This document shows positions 28,698 through 39,691 of a stretch of 64,000 bases of DNA, piece after piece. Origin of the DNA: Rhodocyclaceae bacterium. Lineage in GTDB: Bacteria; Pseudomonadota; Gammaproteobacteria; Burkholderiales; Rhodocyclaceae. Where the stretch lies: assembly GCA_008080565.1 (NCBI GenBank), contig VIKE01000008.1, positions 1 to 64,000 of the forward strand, given 5' to 3'. The notes beneath the pieces were generated by a model. That model was not told the origin of the DNA, searched no databases, and saw only the letters and a list, made by a program, of their open reading frames with translations. The position numbers were made by a program, and so were the translations under genes. Every line of letters starts with the position of its first letter. Positions within the stretch are counted from its first letter, which is position 1.

Positions 28698-31550
28698 TCA
28701 CAACCCCAAGTCGTTCTTCAACTGCGTAGCCATTGCACTGCTCGATACGCTGCCCGGTCCAATGAGTGCAGCACTTAGCTCCTCACGAGCCTCATCTTTT
28801 CGACCATTTTTTGCCAAGGCATAAGCCAGATGGAGACGGATTTCGCTATTTTCCGGGCTGCGCAAGCGAGCTTCCCGCAGATAGCGCAGTCCGGCCTCGA
28901 ACTGACCTTTGCTAACCAGTATCCAGCCTAGTGTGTCGCCATAAGCAGGATGGGTCGGTGAAAGTTTGAGTGCGCGCTCGGCAACACCCTGTGCGGCCGG
29001 GTCATTCATCTGGTGCAGCAAATTGGCGTAGTTGTTGAGAGATACAGCATCTTCCGGAGCATTAGCAACCACTCGCTTGTAGGCCTGCTTTGCGGCAGCT
29101 AGCTGACCGGCACGAAATTGACTTTCCGCCAGAGCTTTAAGAGCCATCTGATCATCTGGATGACTTTTGACCCACGTCTCAAGAAAGATTACCGCTTTGC
29201 TGGGTTCTCCTGCCACCATGTGCGCTTGGACAAGCGCCAGGGCATTGCCGATACTTTCCTCTCGAGCAAGAAGCTTGCGATAGCCGATTATGGCCGCCGC
29301 GTATTGACCGCGAGACATCGCCAAATCTGCGCCAACTCGAGCCGTCTCTATGGCCGCCGGATGCTTGGCGTTGAGCACTTTGAGAGCAGAGTCAGTCTTG
29401 ACTGCATCGCCACGCAGGGCCTCAACCTGAACCGCCAAGGCAAGTGCCGCGACATCATCTGGACTGCCCTGCAGAGCCTTGTAGACACTGTAGGCTGCGC
29501 CATCAGGGTTAGATGCAGCAATTTGCATTCTCGCAATTGCAACCTGAGACCTCGGATCGAATTCGGCCAGACGTGTAGCTCCGCTCAATGTCGTTCTGGC
29601 AGCAGTGGCATTGCCATTTACCAAATGAGTTCGTGCCAGAGCGAGTTGAACTTTCAAATTCGTGGAGAATTTACCAGCCAACTCCTTTGCCGCCGCCGAA
29701 GCTTGCTCACCTTGACGTTGATTTAACAAAAGGTCTATCAGCGCGAGCGTCGGATTTGGGTCGGTGCGCTGCACATTGCCTGCCTTGGTCAAATGGCGAA
29801 TCGCGTCGTCGGGACGGCCAGCCCGTTGCTCGAGCAAACCATATTCAAACAGTACCTGATGATCGTTGCCATCTTTTTTCAACAAACCATCAAGACGGCG
29901 ACGTGCTTCGTCGAAGCGTTTCTCCCCAATATCGAGGCGAGCCAAATTCAGAACAGAGGGAGGAAAGGTTGAGTCCTTGGCAAGAACCAGAGTGTATGCG
30001 GCACGCGCACCCGCCTTGTCGCCATTTGCCCCCTTAAGCGTACCCAAAAAATTTACCGCAGTGAGATTGGCCGGGTCGTGCTTGACCATGGACTCCGCAA
30101 CCTTCATCGCCTTATCGGTCTTGCCTTGTCGCATATGGAGCATTGCCAGCGCCATCCCTGTCCGTGTATCGGATGGATTGGCCGCGAACGCTTTTTCCAG
30201 ACTCAACTGACCTTGCGTAGTTTGCCCAAGTCCAAGCTGACTGAAACCTAACGAGCGATTCATTTCAGGCGACCCCGTCCGTTCAGCTGCTTTCTCGAGC
30301 AATGTGGTTGCCTGAGCATAACGCCGCTGGGACAAATTAATCGATCCAAGCATGAACATTACCTGCGGATCGTCCGGCAATGCTCGTTGCAGCGATTCGA
30401 GCAATGCCTGGGCGCGTCCGAAGTCTTTGGTATCAACGTATATTGAGGCGAGAAGCTTCTTTGCACCCAGATTATTCGGACTGCGCGAGACAATCACATC
30501 AAGATACTCGCGGGACTTTTGATGATTGCCAAGTCCGTAGTGAGCCAAGGCAGCTGCCATCAACAATTGCTCGCGACGAGCCAGCCAAGCTGGAGGGAGA
30601 GCATCGATGGTCCGAGCAACTTCCGTTAACGCTTCAGTTGTCGCCTTAGCATCGCCTTGCTGACTAGCCAGCACCGACCTTAAGTACGCTGCACGTGGCT
30701 CATCTTCTGCCACTGTTTTCAGGTAGTCGAGATCCTTGCGGGCATCTGATTCGCGTTTGAGGTCAAGGAGCAGTGCTGCACGAGCAACACGGGCATCGAC
30801 ATGCTTTGGGTTCAGCACCAAGGCTTTATCATACGCAGCCATGGCACCCGCAGCGTCAAACGCAGCATGCAAAACGGATGCTTTCATGTTCCATGCTAAA
30901 GCGTTATTAGGTGCCAGTTCGACAGCTTTATTTGCGCTTTCGCGAGCCTGATCGGCTTTTCCGGCCGCCAACAACATTGGAACTTGGGCGATCAGCGGAG
31001 AAGGCGATTTCGGGTCGATTGCCCGTGCGCTTTCGAAGCTCTGGACCGCCAGACTGTTCTTGCCAGCCTCCATGTAGGCGTTCCCACGCATGGTGAGAAC
31101 TTCAACCTGCAACGCTGGCGAAAGGCCCGAAGCTGGAATCTTGTCTATCACAGCCTCAGGACGCCCAAGTGCAAGATAGACCTGGCCGAGCGGCAGCGCC
31201 ACTTCGCCGCGATTGACGCCCTGCTTGAGCGCCTCCTCAAATGCCGCTTCAGCACCTTTCAGATCGCCGTTCCTCAGCAGGGCCTTGCCGAGCAGGAGAT
31301 GGGCGGCAAGCATTATTGGGTCTTGCTGCAGTGCGTTCTTCAGCTGAATCACTGCCGCCGGCATCTCGTTTTTTTCGTATCTTTTCAGGGCATCTTCATA
31401 ATAGCTTGATGCCTTTTCCGGGGTTGCCTGCACATTCGCCGACACCCCCATACCCATGGCAAGAACAACTGTGAGACTGATTGCGAGTTCAATACGTTGC
31501 AGCACAGGGAACTGGTCAAATTGCTGGAGAAAATGTGGTTGGAGACTCAT
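28698..31550 (-). CDS. prsT: PEP-CTERM system TPR-repeat protein PrsT
   Basis: A 950-residue protein made of some twenty tetratricopeptide repeats after an N-terminal hydrophobic segment at about 24-43 (ISLTVVLAMGMGVSANVQA). PrsT-type proteins accompany the exosortase/PEP-CTERM polysaccharide export system in betaproteobacteria. The repeats (e.g. AYGDTLGWILVSKGQFEAGL) run to the C-terminus. A long leader of about 165 bases separates it from the ankyrin gene. Confidence 0.85.
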   Translation of the reverse strand: MSLQPHFLQQFDQFPVLQRIELAISLTVVLAMGMGVSANVQATPEKASSYYEDALKRYEKNEMPAAVIQLKNALQQDPIMLAAHLLLGKALLRNGDLKGAEAAFEEALKQGVNRGEVALPLGQVYLALGRPEAVIDKIPASGLSPALQVEVLTMRGNAYMEAGKNSLAVQSFESARAIDPKSPSPLIAQVPMLLAAGKADQARESANKAVELAPNNALAWNMKASVLHAAFDAAGAMAAYDKALVLNPKHVDARVARAALLLDLKRESDARKDLDYLKTVAEDEPRAAYLRSVLASQQGDAKATTEALTEVARTIDALPPAWLARREQLLMAAALAHYGLGNHQKSREYLDVIVSRSPNNLGAKKLLASIYVDTKDFGRAQALLESLQRALPDDPQVMFMLGSINLSQRRYAQATTLLEKAAERTGSPEMNRSLGFSQLGLGQTTQGQLSLEKAFAANPSDTRTGMALAMLHMRQGKTDKAMKVAESMVKHDPANLTAVNFLGTLKGANGDKAGARAAYTLVLAKDSTFPPSVLNLARLDIGEKRFDEARRRLDGLLKKDGNDHQVLFEYGLLEQRAGRPDDAIRHLTKAGNVQRTDPNPTLALIDLLLNQRQGEQASAAAKELAGKFSTNLKVQLALARTHLVNGNATAARTTLSGATRLAEFDPRSQVAIARMQIAASNPDGAAYSVYKALQGSPDDVAALALAVQVEALRGDAVKTDSALKVLNAKHPAAIETARVGADLAMSRGQYAAAIIGYRKLLAREESIGNALALVQAHMVAGEPSKAVIFLETWVKSHPDDQMALKALAESQFRAGQLAAAKQAYKRVVANAPEDAVSLNNYANLLHQMNDPAAQGVAERALKLSPTHPAYGDTLGWILVSKGQFEAGLRYLREARLRSPENSEIRLHLAYALAKNGRKDEAREELSAALIGPGSVSSSAMATQLKNDLGL

Positions 31551-31716
31551 TATGGTCCGAATGCTGGGGTAGATGAATTGGTGAAAGTGGAATAAGACAT
31601 CCGCAATACACCGATTCCAATACTACATATCAGCAGCAAGCAGCCGATGTGCATTTTTTCACAAACCCCAGTCGATTTCCGAAGGATTCATGATGTTTGG
31701 GCAGCCCTCTCCGGCT

Positions 31717-32385
31717 CTATCGGACCTCGATGCTGACCGTTTTTCCTGACTTGCCACCGGCTTTGCGAATCAGGTCGGCGATGTCGGTATTGTTGAATCG
31801 CGCTGCAATATCGAGGGCTGTCTCCCCGCTATCAAGTGTGCGGCCAAGATCAACCTTGTTGGCAATAAGCAGTTGGACAATCTCGACATGCCCACCGCGC
31901 GATGCTGCAATCAGCGGGGTGGTTCCGTTCTCGGACGCCAAGTTTATGTCTGCGCCGGACTTGATCAGTAGCTTTACAATCTCAAGATGGCCACTAAATG
32001 CGGCATAGGCCAGCGGCGTCCAGCCTTGCATGTTGACCGTCGCACCTGCTGCCAAAAGCAACTCTACAACTTTCTGATGTCCGCGAAAGGCTGCCAGACG
32101 TAATGCGGTGTCACCTGCGGCATTGCGGGCGTTAAGTTTGACGCGTTTCTTGATCAGAAAGTCGACCGTGTCCGCATGCCCATCACGGGCCGCAAGCATC
32201 AGTAACGTGTTGCCATCAATATCAGTTGTATCGAGGGATGCACCCTTGGCAGCAAGCTGCGCGATTTCCTTGACATCGCCCATCTTGGCCGAGGTAATCA
32301 GATCATCGTAGGTGGCCGCACCGACAATTACAGGGAAAGCCAAGGCAATTGCTACGGTCAACCGGAGTTTTTGGCTAATTTTCAT
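31717..32385 (-). CDS. Periplasmic ankyrin-repeat protein
   Basis: 222 residues: a signal peptide (MKISQKLRLTVAIALAFPVI, cut after VGA) and about five ankyrin repeats, e.g. DGNTLLMLAARDGHADTVDF and GWTPLAYAAFSGHLEIVKLL. Probably a protein-binding scaffold. Its start overlaps the tatD stop by 4 bases, so it is the last gene of the mltG-tmk-holB run. Confidence 0.9.
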   Translation of the reverse strand: MKISQKLRLTVAIALAFPVIVGAATYDDLITSAKMGDVKEIAQLAAKGASLDTTDIDGNTLLMLAARDGHADTVDFLIKKRVKLNARNAAGDTALRLAAFRGHQKVVELLLAAGATVNMQGWTPLAYAAFSGHLEIVKLLIKSGADINLASENGTTPLIAASRGGHVEIVQLLIANKVDLGRTLDSGETALDIAARFNNTDIADLIRKAGGKSGKTVSIEVR

Positions 32386-33155
32386 GGCCGTTTTGCACCT
32401 TTGAACAACGAAAAGAAGTTATCGGTCGTCGCCTGGCGAACCTCATCAACGCTGATCATTCGCAGCTTGGCAATTTCCTCGGCGACATAGCGCACGTAAG
32501 CAGGCTCATTGAGTTTGCCACGATACGGGACCGGCGCCAGATATGGCGAATCCGTCTCGACGAGAAGGCGATCAAGCGGACACTTCTGCGCCACTTCCTT
32601 GACGATGGTGGCATTCTTGAACGTGACGATGCCGGAGAACGAGAGATAGAAACCAAGATCAAGTGCCAACCGGGCGATGTCCCAGTTTTCGGTGAAGCAA
32701 TGCATGACACCACCTACTGCGGCAGCCCCCTCTTCCTTCAGGACACGAAGCGTGTCGGCAGCAGAATCACGCGTGTGCACCACCAGCGGCTTTTCACAAC
32801 GCTTGGCAGCTCGAATATGGGTCCGGAAACGATCGCGCTGCCACTCAGGCTTATCCTTCTGCCAGTAATAATCAAGCCCGGTTTCGCCGATGGCGATCAC
32901 TTTCGGATGAGCGGCAAGGCCCAAAAGCCTGTCCTCGTCGGGCTCTTCGACATCCGTGTATTCGGGATGGACGCCCACCGTTGCATAGAGCTGGGCATGT
33001 TGCTCGGCGAGGGCGATCACCTGCGGGAAATCCTCCAGATTGACGCCGATGCAGACCGCTAGATTGACCTGATTTTCCTGCATGCGTTGCAGGACATCCG
33101 GCATGCGATTGGCCAGATCAGGAAAATCCAGGTGACAGTGAGAATCGACCAGCAT
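32382..33155 (-). CDS. TatD-family metal-dependent hydrolase
   Basis: A 257-residue TIM-barrel DNase-like enzyme (YcfH type). Metal ligands: H6 and H8 in DSHCHLD, E in IAIGETGLDYYW, HTRD, HCF and ETDSPYLAP. ATG 33155 is chosen; a TTG at 33164 would add three residues. TatD proteins are 3'-5' exonucleases or deacetylase-like; the exact substrate of this copy is not known. The position after holB is conserved in proteobacteria. Confidence 0.92.
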   Translation of the reverse strand: MLVDSHCHLDFPDLANRMPDVLQRMQENQVNLAVCIGVNLEDFPQVIALAEQHAQLYATVGVHPEYTDVEEPDEDRLLGLAAHPKVIAIGETGLDYYWQKDKPEWQRDRFRTHIRAAKRCEKPLVVHTRDSAADTLRVLKEEGAAAVGGVMHCFTENWDIARLALDLGFYLSFSGIVTFKNATIVKEVAQKCPLDRLLVETDSPYLAPVPYRGKLNEPAYVRYVAEEIAKLRMISVDEVRQATTDNFFSLFKGAKRP

Positions 33156-33164
33156 GCCGGTCAA

Positions 33165-33527
33165 TCAGAGCGTATGCGTGGGGCGGGCCGACTGCATGAC
33201 GCCGCCAAGCAGGCCTTCGATCTTGCGCCGGGCTTCCTGGCCACTTTCATCATTGTTGAAATGTACGCCAATTCCCTGTGCCCGGCCGTTCTGGGCTCCA
33301 GCCGGGGTGATCCAGACGACAGTGCCGGCGATTGACAGCTTGGCCGGATCATCCATCAGCGACAACAGCATGAAGACCTCATCGCCGATGGTGTAACTGC
33401 GTGTCGTCGGAATGAAGATGCCACCGCTGCGGAGGTGCGGCATGAACGCGGCGTAAAGCGCGGATTTGGAATTGATATTGAGCGAGAGAACGCTGGGGCG
33501 CTGCGGAGCGGGTTTTGCTTCACTCAT
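33165..33527 (-). CDS. PilZ domain protein (type IV pilus PilZ-like)
   Basis: 120 residues, with GGIFIPTTRSYTIGDEVFMLLSL and VVWITPAGAQNGRAQGIGVHF, the core of the PilZ fold used in type IV pilus biogenesis. The RxxxR and DxSxxG motifs for cyclic di-GMP are not evident, as in Pseudomonas PilZ itself. It lies between holB and tatD, its usual place. Confidence 0.88.
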   Translation of the reverse strand: MSEAKPAPQRPSVLSLNINSKSALYAAFMPHLRSGGIFIPTTRSYTIGDEVFMLLSLMDDPAKLSIAGTVVWITPAGAQNGRAQGIGVHFNNDESGQEARRKIEGLLGGVMQSARPTHTL

Positions 33528-33533
33528 CTTTGA

Positions 33534-34553
33534 TCAATTGGCAAACAGGGCTCGATAGTCCAGTAAAAGGCTTTCCAGGAAGAGGCGCGCATTGAGTGGC
33601 TGCTCTGCCTCCTGGCGACGTGTAATCAGAGCCCGATATGACTGAATCAGGCGTGCAGGGGGAATCATATCAGCCAAGCCTGAAATAATGGCTTGTTGCG
33701 GCAGAAAATATCGGACAGGCAGGCCATTCCTGGCGAGTGTCAGATCGACCATCCATTTCTGCAAAGCTTCGGTAACGTGTTTCAACGCCACTTTACCTTT
33801 GCTGTCCTTGACGGCTTTTTCGAGTTCGGCTGCGGTTGCCAATGGGTCACCCTTGCGGCCTGCGCCCAGTCGTGTTGTCAGCAACTCAAGCCACGCCCCT
33901 TGTCCGGATGCTGCAAGCTCCAGTGCCAACCCGGGCGAACCACCCGCCAAAGCCAGCCAGCGTTCGGCTTGGGCGACACCATCGTCAACCAAAACCTTCT
34001 CTGCGACCTTCATGGAAGGTACCGGCACAGGCACGACCTGACAGCGGCTGCGTATGGTTGGCAGCAAACGCATTGGCTCGCTTGAAACCATTAAAAACAA
34101 AGTATCTGGAGCAGGTTCTTCAAGTGTTTTGAGAAGTGAATTTGCGGTACTGCGGTTCATTGCCTCGGTTGGATTGACCAGAATGATCCGCAATCCACCG
34201 CGGTGGGTACCGATATTGAAGAATTCATCAAGCCCACGCACCTGATCGATGGTGATCTGCTGACTGGGCTTTTTCTTGCCGTCCTCGACCTCGGCTTCTT
34301 CGCCGAGCGCATCCGGCTGCAACAAGCGAAAATCGGGATGATTGCCCTGCTCGAACCAGTTGCAGGCCAGGCATTTGCCGCAAGCCAAGCCGTCGATTGA
34401 TGGCGATTCGCAGAGCAGACTGGCCGCGAAACGCCTCGCCAGCTCATATTTCCCCAAGCCTTTTTGGCCAACCAGCAACAGCGAATGCGGCAATTGCTTC
34501 CGCCTTGCCTGCAATCCTGCCCAGACCTTCGAGTGAAGATCAATAACGTTCAT
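33534..34553 (-). CDS. holB: DNA polymerase III subunit delta'
   Basis: 339 residues, part of the clamp loader. It has [17 protein letters not shown] (Walker-A-like), a zinc site [10 protein letters not shown], and [21 protein letters not shown] 34553 overlaps the tmk stop as ATGA. The length is normal. Confidence 0.93.
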   Translation of the reverse strand: MNVIDLHSKVWAGLQARRKQLPHSLLLVGQKGLGKYELARRFAASLLCESPSIDGLACGKCLACNWFEQGNHPDFRLLQPDALGEEAEVEDGKKKPSQQITIDQVRGLDEFFNIGTHRGGLRIILVNPTEAMNRSTANSLLKTLEEPAPDTLFLMVSSEPMRLLPTIRSRCQVVPVPVPSMKVAEKVLVDDGVAQAERWLALAGGSPGLALELAASGQGAWLELLTTRLGAGRKGDPLATAAELEKAVKDSKGKVALKHVTEALQKWMVDLTLARNGLPVRYFLPQQAIISGLADMIPPARLIQSYRALITRRQEAEQPLNARLFLESLLLDYRALFAN

Positions 34554-35164
34554 AAACAAATCGCTGCAATAATTTGTTCAAGTTGTTTGCGAATATTTTC
34601 AATGGTGTTATCAGCGTTAACCACGCGCATTCGGCTCGGGCTGCCATGCGCTCTTTCCAGATAAGCTTGACGGACTCGCTCGTGGAAATCGACCCGTTCC
34701 TGTTCGAACTTGTCGAGCACCCGATTGGCCAGCACGATGCGCTCGCGGGCAATATCGAGGGGCAGATCAAACAATAGCGTCAGATCAGGTTGCAGGTGTT
34801 CATGCACCCAATGCTCCAGAATCAGAAACTTGGCACGATCCAACCCGCGGCCACCGCCTTGATAGGCGTAGGTAGCATCGCTGAAGCGGTCGCAGATTAC
34901 CCACTCCCCCCGGGCCAGCGCCGGTTCTATCAATTTGGCCAAATGCTCACGGCGGGCGGCAAACATCAGAAGCGTTTCAGTCTCCAGATGCATGGGCTCG
35001 TTGAGCAGCAATTCCCTCAATTTTTCACCCAGCTCCGTACCGCCCGGTTCGCGTGTCACTTGAACAACGATACCGCGTGCTCGCAGCAATTCGGCCAGCC
35101 ACTCGACGTGACTGCTCTTTCCTGCGCCATCTATGCCTTCGAAAGTGATGAATTTCCCTTTCAC
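34550..35164 (-). CDS. tmk: Thymidylate kinase
   Basis: 204 residues. P-loop [12 protein letters not shown], the DRF motif in [17 protein letters not shown] and the lid region with ARERI. It phosphorylates dTMP. It overlaps mltG by 4 bases and holB by 4 bases. Confidence 0.96.
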   Translation of the reverse strand: MKGKFITFEGIDGAGKSSHVEWLAELLRARGIVVQVTREPGGTELGEKLRELLLNEPMHLETETLLMFAARREHLAKLIEPALARGEWVICDRFSDATYAYQGGGRGLDRAKFLILEHWVHEHLQPDLTLLFDLPLDIARERIVLANRVLDKFEQERVDFHERVRQAYLERAHGSPSRMRVVNADNTIENIRKQLEQIIAAICL

Positions 35165-36156
35165 TTCCCACCCCTCTGATATTTATTGACTGCGTTGTTG
35201 TGTTCATCCAGCGTAGGCGAAAACTGGCTGCTGCCGTCGCCACGAGCAACAAAATAAAGAACGTCGCTTTGAGCCGGATTGAGCGCTGCGCGCAAGGAAG
35301 CCTGCCCGGGCATGGAGATCGGCGTCGGCGGCAAGCCGGGCCGGGTGTAGGTATTGTACGGGGTGTCGGTAAGCAGATCGCGCTTTCGCAGATTTCCGTC
35401 GAAGCTCTCGCCCAGACCATAGATTACGGTCGGATCGGTCTGCAGCAACATGCCCTTGCGCAAGCGATTGACAAACACCGCAGCGACCAGATTCCGGTCG
35501 GCTTCGCGTCCGGTTTCCTTTTCCACAATCGACGCCATGACCAACGCCTCAGCCGGCGTTTTGTAGGGTAGCCCGGTGGCGCGCCGGGTCCATTCAGTAT
35601 CCAGTTTGCGCAGCATGGCTCGATTGGCCCGAGCCAGCAGCTCCAGATCGCTCGATTGCTTGTCGAAAAGGTAGGTATCCGGAAATAACTGACCTTCCAG
35701 ACTCCTGACATTGAGCCCGAGCAGGGTGATGATCTGCGCTTCGCTCAATTCACGGGTCTCATGACTCAGATCGGGATGGCTGTCCATCCGCCCGCGCCAC
35801 TGGCGGAATGTCCAGCCTTCAACCAGGGTCAGTTCGCCCTGCGTCACCTTGCCTTTGAGCAACTTGTTGAGCAGCTGCATCGGGGTAACCCCCGTTTTGA
35901 CCGCATAGCTCCCCGCCTTGATGGATGTATCGGCCCGATTGATACGGGCCAGCATGGCGAGCAAGGTCGGTTGGACAACGATGCCCGACTCACGCATCTG
36001 GGTGATGGCTGAACGCAGGCTGCTGCCTGCCGTCACCCGGAAATCGAGTGGCGAGCTGCTCAATTGCAGGGGCTGATTTGCCCACCACCACATGCCGGCT
36101 GCCGCGGTTGCCAACAGCACAAAAATCGGGAGGGAAATCTTGAGTAGGAAGCGCAC
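35161..36156 (-). CDS. mltG: Endolytic murein transglycosylase MltG
   Basis: A 331-residue membrane-anchored lytic enzyme (YceG family). One N-terminal membrane helix, a LysM-like region, and the catalytic glutamate in [29 protein letters not shown] and GDGSSQF are conserved family segments. It cuts new glycan strands and sets their length. First gene of the minus-strand run. Confidence 0.95.
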   Translation of the reverse strand: MRFLLKISLPIFVLLATAAAGMWWWANQPLQLSSSPLDFRVTAGSSLRSAITQMRESGIVVQPTLLAMLARINRADTSIKAGSYAVKTGVTPMQLLNKLLKGKVTQGELTLVEGWTFRQWRGRMDSHPDLSHETRELSEAQIITLLGLNVRSLEGQLFPDTYLFDKQSSDLELLARANRAMLRKLDTEWTRRATGLPYKTPAEALVMASIVEKETGREADRNLVAAVFVNRLRKGMLLQTDPTVIYGLGESFDGNLRKRDLLTDTPYNTYTRPGLPPTPISMPGQASLRAALNPAQSDVLYFVARGDGSSQFSPTLDEHNNAVNKYQRGGK

Positions 36157-36248
36157 GGGAACTCGAAGGGAGCAAGCAGGTCTTGCCCGTGTAGAACGAG
36201 CACGTTATAACGAGCGATATAATATCCGAAACCCCCTCAGGAGCCCTC

Positions 36249-37234
36249 ATGAATCCCCACTGGCGCAGCTTTCTGGAATCGACCGAAGGTGTCTTCGATA
36301 ATGATTCGACCGAGCTTCTCAACTTCGGCGATGGCGCCGGCGAGTTGCTTGCTGCAACGCAGCAGACGGTCGTCGTTCCGCTCACCCACCTTGGTCTTAT
36401 CGAAGCCATGGGTGACGAGGCCAAGGCCTTCCTGCACAGCCAGTTCACCAGCGACATCAACCATCTGGCCGATGGTCAGGCCCAGCATGCCGGTTGGTGC
36501 ACCGCCAAAGGCCGGATGCAGGCGAGTTTCGTCGTCTGGCGCCAAGGCGAGCGCTATCTCCTTGCTCTGGCTGCCGACCTCCAGGAAGCAACGCAAAAGC
36601 GCCTGCAAATGTTCGTCTTGCGGGCAAAAGTAAAACTGGCCGCGCAGACCGACAGTACCGTCATGCTCGGCCTCTCCGGCCCGCAAGCCGAAGAGGCGCT
36701 GGCCGATGCCGGACTGCCCTGCCCGGCTGAAGCAATGGCGACGGCCACCGCCGGCGGTGTAACCGTCATTCGCCTCGATGCCAAACGTTTCATGATCGTG
36801 GCGCCGGAATCGGCGATGGCTGTGCTGTGGCAAAAACTCACCGTCAAAGCTCGCCCGGCAGGCCTCCCCGCTTGGCGCTGGCTCGATATTCAGGCCGCTT
36901 TCCCGCTCGTCACCCTGGCCACCAAGGAGGAGTTCGTGCCTCAAATGGCCGATTTCGAAAAGATTGGCGGCGTCAGTTTCCACAAGGGCTGTTATCCGGG
37001 TCAGGAAATCGTCGCCCGCACCCAGTACCTCGGCAAGGTCAAACGCCATTTGCATCGCGTAACCAGCGCGCAGGAACTCAAGCGGATCAGTCCTGTGGCA
37101 CGGTGATGACCGTCGCCCCGTCGCCGGCCGGCGGTTACGAAGCCCTGGCGGTGATCCAGAGCAATTTTGCCGGCAATGTCCGTCTGGGTTCGCTGGAAGG
37201 CCCTTCCGTCCAGGCTGCCGCGGTCAACCCGTAA
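36249..37234 (+). pseudogene. ygfZ: tRNA-modifying/folate-binding protein YgfZ, frameshifted near the C-terminus
   Basis: YgfZ uses folate to support certain iron-sulfur enzymes. The reading frame from ATG 36249 shows the family signature GCYPGQEIVARTQYLGKVKR. After HRVTSAQELK it leaves the family and stops at 37104-37106. The genuine C-terminus (DQSCGTVMTVAPSPAGGYE, ending QAAAVNP) is encoded in another frame up to TAA 37234. About ten residues normally found between the two parts are missing, so a short deletion has broken the frame. Only the C-terminal beta domain is affected. Biological loss or assembly error cannot be separated. Confidence 0.82.
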
Positions 37235-37970
37235 AAACGGCCAAAAATGAAATGTGTCTGATCGTCGTCGGCTGGCGGGTGCATCGGGATTACCCACTGG
37301 TCGTCGCGGCCAATCGTGACGAGTTCTACGCCCGCCCGACAGCGCCATTGGGACGCTGGCCCGATGCGCCAGAAGTTATCGGCGGGCTCGATCTCGAAGC
37401 CGGTGGCACCTGGCTGGGCATCAGCGAGTCCGGGCGCTTCGCCGCGGTCACCAACGTACGCGAGCCCGGCATGGCCAAAGGCGCGCAATCCCGCGGCGCC
37501 CTGACACGGGGCTTCCTGACGGCCAGATCATCGGCCGAGGAATACGCCGCAGGGATCAATGGCAACCAATACTCCGGCTTCAACCTGTTGCTGAGCGACG
37601 GCGACGAACTGGTCTACTGCTCGAATCGCGATGGCAATCCACGCTCACTGGCGCCGGGTGTTTATGGCTTATCGAATCACCTGCTCGACAGCCCATGGCC
37701 GAAACTGCTGGCTGCCCGCCAGCGATTTGCCGACGCATTGCCCTGCCTGCCCGATGAGTCAGCATTTTTTGAGTTGCTGGCCGACCAGGCCATCGTCGTC
37801 GATGAGAACCTGCCCAGCACCGGTGTTCCCATCGAATGGGAACGCCTGCTATCAGCCATTTTCGTCAAATCGGAAAGTTACGGCACGCGTGCCTCAACGC
37901 TGGTCTGGCAAGACGCTGACGGCAAGATCACGGTTCACGAAAACAGTTTCGGCCCGAACGGGCAGCCGCT

Positions 37971-38956
<986 letters not shown>

Positions 38957-39030
38957 TCATTCATAAAACGGTGGCCTGGAAAATCGGGTTCGGAAGGGCG
39001 GCAAGTATAGCGCTAGCGGACTGGCTCACC

Positions 39031-39615
39031 CTAGTTGCCCAGCAGCAACAGGCGGATGTCGGCAGTGATGTCATCAACGCTGCTCGTATCCTTGACATAG
39101 AGCCGCAGGCGACCGGCCGGATCGAAGACATAGGCGCCCGTCGAATGGTCGATGACATAGCCCAGTTCGCCTTCGACCGGTTTGCGCGCTGCGAAGACGC
39201 GGAACTCCTCGGTGGCCGCCTTGATTTGCGCTGCATCACCGCGCAGGCCAAGAAATGTCGGGTTGAACCAGGGCACGAAATCCTTCAGACGCTCAGCACT
39301 GTCCCGCTCCGGATCGACCGTGACGAACAGCACTTGGACCCGCTCCGCATCGCCGCCAAGCGCCTTCATCACGTCGGCCAGCTTGGCCAGCATGGTCGGA
39401 CAAATATCCGGGCAGGCGGTGTAGCCAAAGAACACCACCGTTGCCTTGCCCTGATAGTCGGTCAGGGATCGTTGCCGACCGTGGTGGTCGACCAGAGTCA
39501 ACTGACGCCCGAAAGTTGCGCCGGTCAGATCGGTATTTCGAAATGTCGCAGGTGGCCGCTTGCAGGAGAGCAAGGCAGCCATGGACAGCGCGAGAAAGAG
39601 GCGGCGATTCATCAT
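39031..39615 (-). CDS. SCO1/SenC family copper chaperone, lipoprotein
   Basis: A 194-residue thioredoxin-fold protein. A lipobox (AALLSC) near residue 18 predicts membrane anchoring. Copper ligands are the cysteines in CPDICPTML and the His in VIDHSTGAYV. It should load the CuA centre of the oxidase whose genes start 76 bases away on the other strand. Confidence 0.92.
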   Translation of the reverse strand: MMNRRLFLALSMAALLSCKRPPATFRNTDLTGATFGRQLTLVDHHGRQRSLTDYQGKATVVFFGYTACPDICPTMLAKLADVMKALGGDAERVQVLFVTVDPERDSAERLKDFVPWFNPTFLGLRGDAAQIKAATEEFRVFAARKPVEGELGYVIDHSTGAYVFDPAGRLRLYVKDTSSVDDITADIRLLLLGN

Positions 39616-39691
39616 GACAATTTTTTCTGAACTATTTCAGGAACATTGATTCTCAGGCTAGAGGTCGGTTCTCACAAGGGGAGGGAACAGA

